Assembly: GCF_029919115.1 (NCBI RefSeq)
Contig: NZ_CP123990.1
Coordinates: 3,932,501 to 3,996,500, forward strand
Source of the DNA: Variovorax paradoxus
GTDB lineage: Bacteria; Pseudomonadota; Gammaproteobacteria; Burkholderiales; Burkholderiaceae_C
DNA: 64,000 bases
Direction: 5' to 3'
Under the pieces are notes generated by a model. That model searched no databases. It had not been told where the DNA came from and saw only the letters and a program-made list of their open reading frames with translations. Within the stretch, counting starts at the first letter, position 1. Every line of letters starts with the position of its first letter. Both the position numbers and the translations under genes were made by a program. Shown piece after piece: positions 28,415 to 40,196 of the stretch.

Positions 28415-28990
28415 TCAGTCTTCGAGCAGCGAACGCAGCATCCATGCGGTCTGGTCGTGCACCGTGCAGCGCGCGGTCAGCATGTCGGCCGTCGGGTCGT
28501 CGCCGGCCTCTTCCGCCACCGGGATGAACTCGCGCGCGATGCGCGACACGGTTTCGTGGCCCTTCACCAGGATGCGCACCATCTCCATCGCCTTCGGCGG
28601 GGTTTGCGGCACGTCCGGCACGGTGGATATCTTGCTGAACTCGGCATAGGAACCGGGCGCATAGTGGCCCAGCGCGCGAATGCGCTCGGCAATGATGTCG
28701 GTCGCGCCCCAGAGCTCGGTGTACTGCGTCATGAACATGGCGTGCAGCGAGTTGAAGTGCGGCCCCGTCACATTCCAGTGAAAGTTGTGCGTGGTGAGGT
28801 AGAGCGTGTAGGTATCGGCCAGCACGCGGCTCAGGCCCTCGGCAATGGCGGCGCGGTCCTGGCGTTCGATGCCGATGTTGATGATTGGGGCATTGCGGCT
28901 CCCCGACTCCTGGGCCACCAGGGCATCACCCTTCTTGGGCACCTTGCCGGATGAAGAGGACGACGACGCTTTCTTCGAATCTTTTGCCAT
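28415..28990 (-). CDS. Dps-family DNA-binding ferritin-like protein
   Basis: 191 residues from the ATG at 28990, with an AAGAAAGAG ribosome site. A TTG seven codons upstream is less likely. Residues 2-30 are a Lys/Ser-rich tail with a run of seven Ser, a typical DNA-binding extension. The ferroxidase residues are in [42 protein letters not shown] (His, His, Asp, Glu). Dps stores iron and shields DNA in oxidative stress or starvation. oxyR lies directly upstream, a functional match. Confidence 0.94.
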   Translation of the reverse strand: MAKDSKKASSSSSSGKVPKKGDALVAQESGSRNAPIINIGIERQDRAAIAEGLSRVLADTYTLYLTTHNFHWNVTGPHFNSLHAMFMTQYTELWGATDIIAERIRALGHYAPGSYAEFSKISTVPDVPQTPPKAMEMVRILVKGHETVSRIAREFIPVAEEAGDDPTADMLTARCTVHDQTAWMLRSLLED

Positions 28991-29144
28991 GGCGTGAAAC
29001 TCTTTCTTCAAGTCTTAGGGACAACCGTTATTCTGAAAGCCGGCCCGCGGCTTCGCAACAGCGCCACTCTATCCCAGCGATCAATGAATTCGAATGGCCT
29101 CCACGTAGGCCAAGTTCGCGAGTTTGCTCTCTCTTGCGGCAGCC

Positions 29145-30110
29145 TTATGACAGCCGCTTGACGCCCGGCAGTTCGCACGCATAGATGGCATTGCGCAATG
29201 CCGCGATCGCCTCGTAGCGCGTGAACGTGCGGCGCCACGCCAGCACCACGCGCCGCGTGGGCGGGTCGCGGTCCTGCGCATCGCGCACCGGCAGGTAGCG
29301 CACCATCTGCTCGGGCTCCCTGCGGCCCTTGACCTTGGGCTTGAGCGCTTCGGCAGGCACCGAGAGGCGCGGCACCAGCGTTACGCCCATGCCCGAGGCC
29401 ACCATGTGCTTGATGGTTTCGAGCGACGAGCCCTCGAAGCTTTTCCGGATGCCCTCTGCATTGCTGGAGAAGCGCGCGAACTCGGGGCACACCTCCAGCA
29501 CATGGTCGCGAAAGCAGTGGCCCGTGCCGAGCAGCAGCATGGTTTCGTTCTGCAGTTCGTCGGAGGTCACCGACTCCCGGTCAGCAAACTTGTGCTTTGC
29601 CGGCAGTGCCGCCATGAACGGCTCGTCGTAGAGCGGCGCCATGGCCAGGCCGGTATCGGGAAAAGGCTCGGCCATGATCGCGCAGTCGATCTCGCCGGCG
29701 CGCAGCATCTCCAGCAGCTTGACGGTGAAATTCTCCTGCAGCACCAGCGGCATCTGCGGCGTGCGCGCGATCACCTGGCGCACCAGGTCGGGCAGCAGGT
29801 AGGGACCAATGGTGTAGATCACCCCCAGGTTCAGGGGACCGGCCAGCGGGTCTTTTCCGCGCTTGGCAATTTCCTTGATGCTCGCGGCCTGGTCGAGCAC
29901 GCTTTGCGCCTGCTGCACGATCTGCTCGCCCAGCGGCGTCACGGTCACTTCGCCCGCGCTGCGCTCGAAGAGCTTGACCTCGAGCTCGTCCTCGAGCTTC
30001 TTGATGGCCACCGACAGCGTCGGTTGGGAGACGTAGCAGGCCTCTGCCGCCTTGCCGAAGTGCCGTTCGCGGGCTACTGCGACGATGTATTTGAGTTCTG
30101 TGAGAGTCAT
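29145..30110 (-). CDS. oxyR: Hydrogen-peroxide-sensing LysR regulator OxyR
   Basis: 321 residues from the ATG at 30110. LysR helix-turn-helix TLTELKYIVAVARERHFGKAAEACYVSQPTLSVAIKKLEDELE at residues 2-44. The redox pair is present: GTGHCFRDHVLEVC, corresponding to Cys199 and Cys208 of E. coli OxyR. It activates antioxidant genes after disulfide formation. A palindrome lies just before its start and dps follows 154 bases downstream on the same strand. recG lies upstream. Confidence 0.94.
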   Translation of the reverse strand: MTLTELKYIVAVARERHFGKAAEACYVSQPTLSVAIKKLEDELEVKLFERSAGEVTVTPLGEQIVQQAQSVLDQAASIKEIAKRGKDPLAGPLNLGVIYTIGPYLLPDLVRQVIARTPQMPLVLQENFTVKLLEMLRAGEIDCAIMAEPFPDTGLAMAPLYDEPFMAALPAKHKFADRESVTSDELQNETMLLLGTGHCFRDHVLEVCPEFARFSSNAEGIRKSFEGSSLETIKHMVASGMGVTLVPRLSVPAEALKPKVKGRREPEQMVRYLPVRDAQDRDPPTRRVVLAWRRTFTRYEAIAALRNAIYACELPGVKRLS

Positions 30111-30112
30111 AG

Positions 30113-30133
30113 CTTGCGTCAATTATGCGCAAG
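30113..30133. promoter_or_regulatory. Palindrome before oxyR, possible autoregulatory site
   Basis: CTTGCG-N9-CGCAAG is a perfect six-base inverted repeat ending three bases upstream of the oxyR ATG. It contains CATAAT on the minus strand, a five-of-six match to a -10. The position would block transcription, in line with LysR autorepression. Confidence 0.5.
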
Positions 30134-30192
30134 GGTGTGTGACCGGACTCCGCCTGGGGTCGCCTTTCGGGCCACCGGCGCAGCAAGCAGGC

Positions 30193-32361
30193 CTATGCCT
30201 TGAGGTACTCGGCCTTCGTGCCGAGCCAGCGGTCGATATGCCGCTGCGCCAGGTCCGGGTGCTTTTGCAGCATGACGGGCGCCAGCTCGCGCGCCCAATC
30301 GAGCAGCATCGCATCGGTGGTCAGGTCGGCAAAGCGCAGCAACGGTGCGCCCGACTGGCGCGCGCCCAGGAACTCGCCAGGGCCGCGAATCTCGAGGTCG
30401 CGGCGCGCTATCTCGAAGCCGTCGCTGGTTTCGGCCATGGCCTTGAGCCGGGCCCGCGCCGCCTCGCCCACGCGCCCGCTGTCGCCCGGCGCATAGAGCA
30501 GCACGCAGGCGGATGCCGCGGCGCCACGTCCCACCCGGCCGCGCAGCTGGTGCAGCTGAGAGAGGCCGAAGCGCTCGGCGTGCTCGATCACCATCAAGGA
30601 GGCGTTCGGCACGTCCACCCCCACCTCGATCACGGTGGTGCTCACCAGCACCTGGATCTCGTTGGCCGTGAAAGCCGCCATCACGGCCTGCTTCTCGGCA
30701 GTGGGCATGCGCGAATGCAGCAGCCCGACATTGACCGCAGGGCCCAATGCATCGGCCAGCTCGTCGCGTGTTTCGGTCGCGTTGCGCAGGTCGACGGCCT
30801 CGCTCTCCTCGATGAGCGGACACACCCAGTACACCTGCCGCCCCTGTTCGACCTGCGCCTGGATGCGATCGATCACCTCATCGCGCCGGTGATCGGCTAC
30901 CAGCTTGGTAACGATGGGCGTTCGGCCAGGCGGCAGCTCGTCGAGCGTGGACACATCCAGGTCGGCGTAATAGCTCATCGCCAGCGTGCGCGGGATGGGC
31001 GTGGCGCTCATCATGAGCAGATGGGGTTCGAGATGCCCGCCAGCCTTGCCGCGCAGCGCGAGCCGCTGGGCCACGCCGAAGCGGTGCTGCTCGTCGATGA
31101 TCGCGAGCGCCAGGTTCTTGAAGCGCACCTTTTCCGAAATGACGGCATGCGTGCCGATCACCAGGGCCGCCTCGCCGCTTTCCACCGCGGCCGACATGGT
31201 GTCGCGCTCCTTCTTCTTCTGGCTGCCCGTGAGCCAAGCCACGCGCAAGCCCCGCTCGGCCAGCAGCGGATCGAGCCAGCCCACCAGCTTGCCGAAGTGC
31301 TGGGCGGCAAGGATTTCCGTCGGCGCCATCAACGCGCACTGAAACCCCGCGTCGATGGCCCGCGCCGCGGCAAGCGCCGCCACCACCGTCTTGCCCGAGC
31401 CCACGTCGCCCTGCAGCAAGCGGTGCATCGGAATCTCGCGGCCCAGGTCGCGCGTGATTTCTTCGCCCACGCGCTGCTGCGCCCCGGTCAGGCCGAAAGG
31501 CAGCACCGCGAGCAATTGCGCATGCAGCGAGCTCAGCTCCGGCTCGGCGGAAGAGGGCAGCGCCGGTGCGCGCTGCGCCGCTCGCTCCAGCCGCGCCTGC
31601 AGTTGCGAGAGCTGCTGCGCCAGCAGTTCCTCCGCCTTGATGCGCTGCCAGGCGGGATGGCTGTGGTCTTCGAGCGTGGCCATGGCCACGTCGGGCGTGG
31701 GGTAGTGCAGAAAGGTCAGCGAACTGCGCAGGTCCCAGGCGCCGCGCAGGCCGATCTGCACCGGAATCGTCTCGTCGAGCACCGCACGCGCCAGGCCCGA
31801 ACGCACCTCGCGCCGGAGCACCGGCTGCGGGAGCCCGGCCACCGTCGAGTACACGGGCGTGAGCGCCTCGGGCAGCGAAGTGCCGGCCGCCTTGACGGTC
31901 GGATGCATGATCTGCCGCCCGACAAAGCCGCCGCGCACCTCGCCGCGCACGCGCACGCGGGCTCCCACCGCGAGCTGCTTTTGCTGCGAGGGATAGGAGT
32001 TGAAAAAACGAAGCTGGCAGGTGTCGCTGCCGTCGTCGATGGTGGCGATCAATTGCCGGCGTGGACGAAACACCACCTCGCACTCCGTCACCACGCCTTC
32101 GACCTGCGCCATGTCGCCGTCGCGCGTGTCGGCCAGCCGCACGATGCGGGTCTCGTCCTCGTAGCGCATCGGCAGGTAGAGCGCAAAGTCGATGTCGCGC
32201 ACCAGGCCGAGCTTGCGCAGCGCGCGCTGCACGGCGCTCAGGCCGGCGCCGGGCGCGGCTGGGGCGGCGGCGGGCGGGCTTGAGGTCTTTTCGGGCGGCA
32301 CTGACTTCGCGGAAGCGGGCATGGGACAATTCTGCCCGGCTCCGGCCTCGCTTTTACTCAT
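30193..32361 (-). CDS. recG: ATP-dependent DNA helicase RecG
   Basis: 722 residues from the ATG at 32361, chosen because AAGGAGG stands eight bases upstream. An in-frame TTG/ATG choice at 32400 or 32322 is weaker. An Ala/Pro-rich linker (about 20-50) precedes the wedge (OB) domain, followed by helicase motifs: FGLTGAQQRVGEEI, Walker A LLQGDVGSGKTVVA near 305, IIDEQHRFGV near 415 (DEQH box), MSATPIPRTLAMSYYADLDVS, and QLRGRVGRG near 605. It regresses stalled replication forks. It is divergent from queA. Confidence 0.97.
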   Translation of the reverse strand: MSKSEAGAGQNCPMPASAKSVPPEKTSSPPAAAPAAPGAGLSAVQRALRKLGLVRDIDFALYLPMRYEDETRIVRLADTRDGDMAQVEGVVTECEVVFRPRRQLIATIDDGSDTCQLRFFNSYPSQQKQLAVGARVRVRGEVRGGFVGRQIMHPTVKAAGTSLPEALTPVYSTVAGLPQPVLRREVRSGLARAVLDETIPVQIGLRGAWDLRSSLTFLHYPTPDVAMATLEDHSHPAWQRIKAEELLAQQLSQLQARLERAAQRAPALPSSAEPELSSLHAQLLAVLPFGLTGAQQRVGEEITRDLGREIPMHRLLQGDVGSGKTVVAALAAARAIDAGFQCALMAPTEILAAQHFGKLVGWLDPLLAERGLRVAWLTGSQKKKERDTMSAAVESGEAALVIGTHAVISEKVRFKNLALAIIDEQHRFGVAQRLALRGKAGGHLEPHLLMMSATPIPRTLAMSYYADLDVSTLDELPPGRTPIVTKLVADHRRDEVIDRIQAQVEQGRQVYWVCPLIEESEAVDLRNATETRDELADALGPAVNVGLLHSRMPTAEKQAVMAAFTANEIQVLVSTTVIEVGVDVPNASLMVIEHAERFGLSQLHQLRGRVGRGAAASACVLLYAPGDSGRVGEAARARLKAMAETSDGFEIARRDLEIRGPGEFLGARQSGAPLLRFADLTTDAMLLDWARELAPVMLQKHPDLAQRHIDRWLGTKAEYLKA

Positions 32362-32405
32362 CTTCCACGCCTCCTTGGCACGGGCCCGTCCGGCCCTCAA
32401 GCACC

Positions 32406-33445
32406 ATGCGCGCCTTCACGCTTTCCGATTTCGATTTCGACCTGCCCCCCGAACTGGTGGCGCAGCATCCGGCCACCGAACGCACTTCGTCCCGCCTGCT
32501 CGATGGCACCGGCAGCGAGCCGGTCGACCGCATCTTCAAGAGCCTGCCTTCGCTTCTGCGCAAAGGCGACCTGCTGGTCTTCAACGACACGCGCGTGGTC
32601 AAGGCACGCCTCTTCGGCGAGAAGCCGACTGGCGGCAAACTCGAACTGCTGGTCGAACGCGTGCTGCAGGGCAACGAGGTGGTCGCACACATGAAGGTCA
32701 GCAAGAAGCCGCCTGTGGGCACCACGCTGCAGATGGTGGGCGGCTTTCGTGCGACGCTTCTGGGGCGCTGGCCCGAGGAAGATGGCGCGCTGTTCCGGTT
32801 CGGCTTTGAAAGCGACGCCGGCGAGGACCCGTATGCGCTGATGGCCCGCTGCGGCCACGTGCCGCTGCCGCCCTACATCACCCACACCGATTCGGCCGAC
32901 GACGAGAGCCGATACCAGACCGTGTTCGCGCGCGTGCCCGGCGCCGTGGCCGCACCAACGGCCGCGCTGCATTTCGACGAAGCGCTGCTCGACGAGCTCG
33001 AAGCCCGCGGCGTGCAGCGCGCCAACGTGACATTGCACGTGGGCGCCGGCACCTTCCAGCCGGTCAAGACCGAGAACATTGCCGAGCACACGATGCATGC
33101 CGAGCGCTACGAGGTGCCCGAAGCCACGCAGCGCGCAATTGCCGAATGCAAGGCACGCGGCGGCCGCGTGGTCGCGGTTGGCACCACCACCGTGCGCACG
33201 CTCGAATCGTGGGCCAAGAGCGGCGAAACGAGCGGCGACACGCGCATCTTCATCACGCCGGGCTTCGCCTTCGAGCACATCGACCTGCTGGTCACCAACT
33301 TCCATCTGCCGAAGAGCACGCTGATGATGCTGGTCTCGGCCTTTGCGGGCTACGAGCGCGTGATGGCGTTGTATGCCCACGCCATTGCCCATCGATACCG
33401 CTTCTTCAGCTACGGCGACTCCATGCTGCTGGCGCGCTCTGCCCC

Positions 33446-33449
<4 letters not shown>
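32406..33449 (+). CDS. queA: S-adenosylmethionine:tRNA ribosyltransferase-isomerase
   Basis: 347 residues from the ATG at 32406. TLSDFDFDLPPELVAQHPATERTSSRLL, DLLVFNDTRVVKARLFGEK, and AAPTAALHFDEALLDEL with HVGAGTFQPVK are QueA signatures. It converts 7-aminomethyl-7-deazaguanine in tRNA to epoxyqueuosine. The stop overlaps the next start (ATGA), so it is coupled to a secreted dehydrogenase-like gene that separates it from tgt. Confidence 0.97.
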
Positions 33450-35877
<2,428 letters not shown>

Positions 35878-35910
35878 CCGCCGCACCCGGCCCGGTCGAA
35901 CCGGCTCGCT

Positions 35911-36294
35911 CTACTTTGCAGCGGCGGGCGCCTTGACGGCAAGCGGCGTGGTGTACGGCTCGATGCGCAGCAGGTCGTTCTTGAAGACGGCCACCTGGCG
36001 CAGCGGCGCCTGCACCAGCGCACCTGCGGCATCTTTCTGCGATGCGTATTGCCAAAGCGTGAGCTGCCCCTTGGCTGCCAGCAGCTCGGCCAGGCGCTGC
36101 ACGCCGGGGCCGGCTCCGGTGCCGAGCTGCGCCGCCTCCACCCCGACGATGATCTCGTCTTTCGGCGAGACCACCTTGAAGAGCTGGATCGGCGCCGGCG
36201 CTTGGGCGCGGGCGGGCCGCACGGCGGCTGCCAAGGGCAGAAGCGCCAGGGCGGAAAGGCCGCTCAGCGCGCGGCGACGGTAGGAATTGTTCAT
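35911..36294 (-). CDS. Exported protein of unknown function
   Basis: 127 residues from the ATG at 36294. A long signal peptide (RRRALSGLSALALLPLAAAVRPARA) is visible at residues 6-30, with an RR pair that may be Tat-like. The mature part has alternating strands (IQLFKVVSPKDEIIVGVEAAQLG) and no motif I recognise. It ends with a Lys/Ala/Pro tail. No function is proposed. It stands alone between tgt and a divergent SDR. Confidence 0.7.
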   Translation of the reverse strand: MNNSYRRRALSGLSALALLPLAAAVRPARAQAPAPIQLFKVVSPKDEIIVGVEAAQLGTGAGPGVQRLAELLAAKGQLTLWQYASQKDAAGALVQAPLRQVAVFKNDLLRIEPYTTPLAVKAPAAAK

Positions 36295-36420
36295 GGGCGA
36301 CAAGCCTACCCACGCAGGCGCCCGCTGCCCACATGCCGGAAGCCATACGCCACGTACACCGGAGGTATGCAGGAGTAGACCGGGTTCGCTTACAGATACA
36401 CATCCGCTACGCTCAACGCC

Positions 36421-37209
36421 ATGACCACCGCTTCTTCATCACCACCTACCGCATACAGCGCCCGCTATCCCTCGCTGGCCGGCCGCACCGTGTTCATCTC
36501 CGGCGGCGCCACCGGCATTGGCGAAGCGCTGGTGCGGGCCTTCCACAACCAAGGCGCGAAGGTCGGCTTCTGCGACCTTGATGCCCCGGCAGGCCGTGCG
36601 CTCGCGGCCCAGCTCCAGGGCGGCAACCCGGCGCTGTTCTGCGAATGCGACGTAACAGACACCGCGGCCCTCAGCGCCGCCATTGCCGCGGTGCGCGCGC
36701 AGTTCGGCCCCATCGGCGTGCTGCTGAACAACGCGGCCAATGACCGCCGCCATGAAATGGCCGACGTGACCAGCGAAGATTTCGACCGGCTCGTGGCGGT
36801 CAACTTCAAGCACCAGTTCTTCGCGGCACAGGCTGTTGCGGACGACATGCGCGCGCTGGGCGGCGGCTCGATCATCAACTTCGGTTCGATCAGCTGGATG
36901 ATCAAGGGCCGTGGCTACCCCGTCTACCAGGCCTGCAAGGCGGCCGCGCGCGGACTCACGCGGTCGCTGGCGCGAGACCTGGGCAAGGAGAACATCCGCG
37001 TCAATTCGATCGTGCCGGGCTGGGTCATGACCGAGCGGCAGATCAAGCTGTGGGTTAAGCCCGAGTCCGGTGCCGAGATCGATGCGGCGCAGTGCCTGCC
37101 GGGCCGCGTGATGGCCGAAGACATTGCCGCCATGGCCCTGTTCCTGGCGGCCGACGATTCGAAAATGTGCACCGCGCAAGACTTCGTGGTGGATGCCGGC
37201 TGGACCTGA
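36421..37209 (+). CDS. SDR-family oxidoreductase
   Basis: 262 residues. FISGGATGIGEALVRAF cofactor motif near residue 23, NNAANDRRH (a variant of NNAG) near 102, GSIINFGSISWM with catalytic Ser near 156, and YQACK (Tyr-x-x-x-Lys) near 170. The C-terminal CTAQDFVVDAGWT is typical. The NNAANDRRHEMADV stretch recalls sugar 1-dehydrogenases of betaproteobacteria, but the substrate is not certain. Divergent from an exported protein gene. Confidence 0.9.
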   Translation: MTTASSSPPTAYSARYPSLAGRTVFISGGATGIGEALVRAFHNQGAKVGFCDLDAPAGRALAAQLQGGNPALFCECDVTDTAALSAAIAAVRAQFGPIGVLLNNAANDRRHEMADVTSEDFDRLVAVNFKHQFFAAQAVADDMRALGGGSIINFGSISWMIKGRGYPVYQACKAAARGLTRSLARDLGKENIRVNSIVPGWVMTERQIKLWVKPESGAEIDAAQCLPGRVMAEDIAAMALFLAADDSKMCTAQDFVVDAGWT

Positions 37210-37212
37210 AGC

Positions 37213-37235
37213 AAAAAAAGCCCGGCATGCCGGGC
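37213..37235 (-). terminator. Terminator after the DUF3597 gene
   Basis: GCCCGGC/GCCGGGC stem (37220-37235) followed on the minus strand by seven T (37213-37219). It lies between the convergent ends of the SDR and DUF3597 genes. Confidence 0.85.
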
Positions 37236-37260
37236 TTCCTGCGGGTTGGCGACCAGCCGA

Positions 37261-37638
37261 TCAATCGCGCAGTTCGGCCGGAACCTTGCCGCCGTTGGCC
37301 GCCAGCTTGGTCATGACCTGGCGATGCAGCCAGATGTTCATCTTGGCGCTGTCGCTGGTGTCGGCGCCGTAGCTGAGTTCGGCCGCGAGCTGCTTGCGCG
37401 CATCGAGGCTGCTGTCCAGGCCAAGCAGCTTCATCAGGTCGACGATGGAGGTGCGCCAGTTCAGGCTGCTCGCGCCGGGCATGCCGTCGAGCAGGGCCTC
37501 GACGTCGACCACGGTAATGGCCGCCGGGGGGGCGGCAGCGGCGGGTGCGCCGGCGGACACCGGGGCTGCCGGAGCGGGCGCGGTGGCGGCGTTCGCGGAC
37601 GGGAAAATCTTGGAAAGAATGCTGCCGAAAATGCTCAT
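37261..37638 (-). CDS. DUF3597-family protein
   Basis: 125 residues from the ATG at 37638. It begins MSIFGSILSKIFPSA, has an Ala/Pro-rich linker (about 16-45), and ends with a helical domain (VDVEALLDGMPGASSLNWRTSIVDLMKLLGLDSSLDARKQLAAELSYGAD...). This layout matches DUF3597. The helical part resembles small peptidoglycan- or membrane-associated domains, but no activity is known. Followed by a good terminator. Confidence 0.85.
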   Translation of the reverse strand: MSIFGSILSKIFPSANAATAPAPAAPVSAGAPAAAAPPAAITVVDVEALLDGMPGASSLNWRTSIVDLMKLLGLDSSLDARKQLAAELSYGADTSDSAKMNIWLHRQVMTKLAANGGKVPAELRD

Positions 37639-37728
37639 GCGTGTGCTCCGTCGATGTTGAAAAAGGAAAACCTGCGGCCACAGTTGTGTCGCCGCCGGAC
37701 GTTGTAGCACGGCCCTGCGGCGCTCCCG

Positions 37729-38838
37729 CTACACCGCAGGCCGAACCGCCGCGCCGGATGTGAACGAATTCGCAGACTCTCCTGCGGATGCAGGCGACGC
37801 CGGTGGCGCGGCGGATGTACCGCAGGCATGGCAGAACTTCGAGAACGCGCTCTTGCGGGTTTCACACTGGCCGCAATGGTCGAACAGGCCAATGCCGCAA
37901 TGCGGGCAGAAGTCGATTTCGTTGTTCTTCAGGTCCACCGGCCGCTCGCAACCGGGGCACACGTTCTTGCCGAGCCGCGTGAGCGCGGTGTCGTAGCTGA
38001 GTTCTTCGCGTCGCACCTGGTCGGGCTGCTGCTCGGCGAGCTTCTGGCGGGCCAGGTAGCTGTTCAGCGCCACGATGGCATAACGCCCCACCAGCACCGT
38101 GGCCAGAATACCCACCACGTAGCGCACATAGCCGCCATAGCTCGGCATGTAGGGCACCAGCTCGACGAAGAAGGCGAACACCGCAAAGAAGATGAAGCCC
38201 CAAACAAAAGGCCAGTAGGTGCCCTTCCGCTTTTTAACGAAGAGCCAGCCCGCCACCACCAGCAGGGGCAGCGTCAGCGCAAGCCGGTAGCCGAACACGC
38301 GCAATTCGACCCGGCGGTACTCGGCCTCCAGCTTCTCCTGGGCAACGCGCTCCAGCACCGCCAGCGATTGGCGCGCGCGCTGCTCGCCCTGCCGCGCATC
38401 GAGCACGATCTGGCGCTGTGTATTCACCTGCTGCTGAACCTCGTTTTCCTTTTGCTTGAAGACATCGAGCGCCTTGGTGCGCGCGATGAGTTCCGTGTCC
38501 TGGTCAGGCTGCGCGGTGGCGCGTCGCGTGGCTATCCAGTTGGCGAAAGTCTCGCGGGCGTTGGCACTGGCCTGCTGTGCGGCAGTGAGCTGCAGGCGAA
38601 CCTGCTCCAGCTCGCGTGTTGCGACGAGCTCGGTTTGCTCCGCCGCCTTGATCGTGTTGCGCAGCGGCTCGGCCGCGGCACGGTCGATGAAGTCGTCCAG
38701 CTGCAGGGCCCGCTCCACCTGCGGCAGGTCGCCCACGATGGTGCCGCCAAGCCCTATCAGGAAGCTCGCGAACACGAGGGCCACCAGCCACAGGCCGCGG
38801 CGAAACCACTTTTCGGACAGTCGCAATGACTTGCTCAT
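37729..38838 (-). CDS. Membrane protein with coiled coil and C-terminal double zinc ribbon
   Basis: 369 residues from the ATG at 38838, which follows a GAGGAAG ribosome site. Order: a transmembrane helix (about 15-35), a charged coiled coil (about 60-180), two or three further helices (about 190-270), then two zinc-ribbon knuckles near the C terminus (CPGC...CPHC and CGQC...CHAC). The tail is Ala/Ser/Pro-rich. This architecture suggests a scaffold or sensor at the inner membrane. I do not recognise a named family beyond the double zinc ribbon, and the function is unknown. Confidence 0.8.
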   Translation of the reverse strand: MSKSLRLSEKWFRRGLWLVALVFASFLIGLGGTIVGDLPQVERALQLDDFIDRAAAEPLRNTIKAAEQTELVATRELEQVRLQLTAAQQASANARETFANWIATRRATAQPDQDTELIARTKALDVFKQKENEVQQQVNTQRQIVLDARQGEQRARQSLAVLERVAQEKLEAEYRRVELRVFGYRLALTLPLLVVAGWLFVKKRKGTYWPFVWGFIFFAVFAFFVELVPYMPSYGGYVRYVVGILATVLVGRYAIVALNSYLARQKLAEQQPDQVRREELSYDTALTRLGKNVCPGCERPVDLKNNEIDFCPHCGIGLFDHCGQCETRKSAFSKFCHACGTSAAPPASPASAGESANSFTSGAAVRPAV

Positions 38839-38886
38839 TTTTTTCTTCCTCGTTTTCTTTTCGAAGCGCGAACGCCCGGCTTGCAA

Positions 38887-39678
38887 CTACAGCTTGAACG
38901 CCACCGGTGCAGCACCCAGCCCCGCGCGCGGCAGCCATGCGAATACCGAATCGACAGTGACCGTTTCGATGCGGTCCGAAAAGCGCTTGTCATTCGGGTG
39001 ATCGTCGAACGCCACGTTGGCCGACCCCACACGGCCGCCCAGGCGCGTGAGCGGGCCGAGCCGCAGCGTCGTCGGCTCGTAGCCCTTGAACTGCATCCAC
39101 GCCTGGGCCTGCCCGCGGCTACCGATGGTGGCGGGCTCCATGGCCGCGGCCAGCGTCTCGACGGCCCATTGGTTCGACTGCTGGTACTTCTGCCCCCACA
39201 CGTAGCTCACGATGCTGTAGGGCGCCACGTTCAGCCGCACGATGCGGGGCGGCGGCTCCTGCAGCGCGGCCAGCAACTGGGCCTGCACCTGCGGCGTGGG
39301 CACCACCCAGGCCGCCTCGTAGCGCCAGAGGTCGTCCAAAAAGAACTCGCCAAGCCCCTGCCGGTACACCGCAGCCACGGCCGTGCCGCATTGGTTGAGC
39401 TTGTGCACGACGCGCCACGGGCCTTGCTCCGTCTTGAAGGCGATGCCCAGGTGCGAATAGCGCAGGCCGTATTTGCTCAGGTCTTGCCCGGCCCGGGCCA
39501 GCAGCACGACGCGGGCCCCGCTCGCATCCAGCTGCTGCGAGGTGCGCTCGGCCAACTGCATGCCCTTGACGATCAACTCGGCGGTCGGCTTGGCCTGCTC
39601 GCAGGAACGGCCGGCGTGCGTTTGAAGCGGCAGGGCCGCCGCGAGCACAAGGAGCCCAGGGAAGAGCGCGCGCTTCAT
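38887..39678 (-). CDS. DUF2145-family exported protein
   Basis: 263 residues with a signal peptide (residues 1-22, ending THA-G). The mature part contains ARVVLLARAGQDLSKYGLRYSHLGIAFK and WRVVHKLNQCGTAVAAVYRQGLGEFF, a pattern I associate with DUF2145 and that has the look of a papain-like (NlpC/YiiX-type) fold with a possible His and Cys. Catalysis is inferred, not shown. It overlaps the stop of the upstream exported protein gene by four bases. Confidence 0.82.
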   Translation of the reverse strand: MKRALFPGLLVLAAALPLQTHAGRSCEQAKPTAELIVKGMQLAERTSQQLDASGARVVLLARAGQDLSKYGLRYSHLGIAFKTEQGPWRVVHKLNQCGTAVAAVYRQGLGEFFLDDLWRYEAAWVVPTPQVQAQLLAALQEPPPRIVRLNVAPYSIVSYVWGQKYQQSNQWAVETLAAAMEPATIGSRGQAQAWMQFKGYEPTTLRLGPLTRLGGRVGSANVAFDDHPNDKRFSDRIETVTVDSVFAWLPRAGLGAAPVAFKL

Positions 39679-40142
39679 GACAGCCTCTCGTTGTGCAACA
39701 ACGCGCGGCCGATGGCATTGGGCACAAAGGCCAGCACCTCGCCCGCGGCCGACAGCACGATGCCGGTACCGATCACGCTGACCAGCACACCCGTGCCCAC
39801 CGATGCGGACACGCCATTGGCGGCGCGGCCCATCACCTTGACGCTGGCGCGGGCGCCATCGGACGCGCGCTCCAGCACGTAGACGGTGCCGTCCGCCGAG
39901 GCCTCGACTGCCATCACGGTGAGCATCGAGCCGCCCACCGAGAGCGCGGCCGGCACCGCGACCACCGCGGTAGCCGAAGCGCCGACGGCTGAAGCGGCAC
40001 CCACCACCGAGGCCACAGGCAGCAGTGAAAGTGCCCCGGACGCCTCGGATGCCTGGCTCTGCGCATGGGCCTGAAGGGGAAGCACGGCACCGGCGAACAC
40101 GGTGCCGGCGGCGACAAGAAGAGCTGCAATCGACTTTTTCAT
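39675..40142 (-). CDS. Exported Ala/Ser/Val-rich protein of unknown function
   Basis: 155 residues from the ATG at 40142. The signal peptide is residues 1-27 (ending AHA-Q). The rest is low in charge with repeated Gly/Ala/Val stretches (VGAASAVGASATAVVAVPAALSVGGS and VGTGVLVSVIGTGIVLSAAGEVLAF), perhaps two hairpin-forming hydrophobic segments. No family recognised. It is translationally coupled to the DUF2145 gene, so the pair likely works together at the envelope. Confidence 0.75.
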   Translation of the reverse strand: MKKSIAALLVAAGTVFAGAVLPLQAHAQSQASEASGALSLLPVASVVGAASAVGASATAVVAVPAALSVGGSMLTVMAVEASADGTVYVLERASDGARASVKVMGRAANGVSASVGTGVLVSVIGTGIVLSAAGEVLAFVPNAIGRALLHNERLS

Positions 40143-40171
40143 GACAATCTTTCGTTGGTTGAGGTGTGGGT

Positions 40172-40196
40172 CAAAAAAAGCGGAAGACGCGCCGCT
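40172..40196 (-). terminator. Weak terminator before the exported-protein pair
   Basis: A five-base AGCGG/CCGCT stem is followed on the minus strand by six to seven T. It overlaps the stop of the yiaA-like gene and would separate that gene from the exported protein downstream. Confidence 0.5.
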
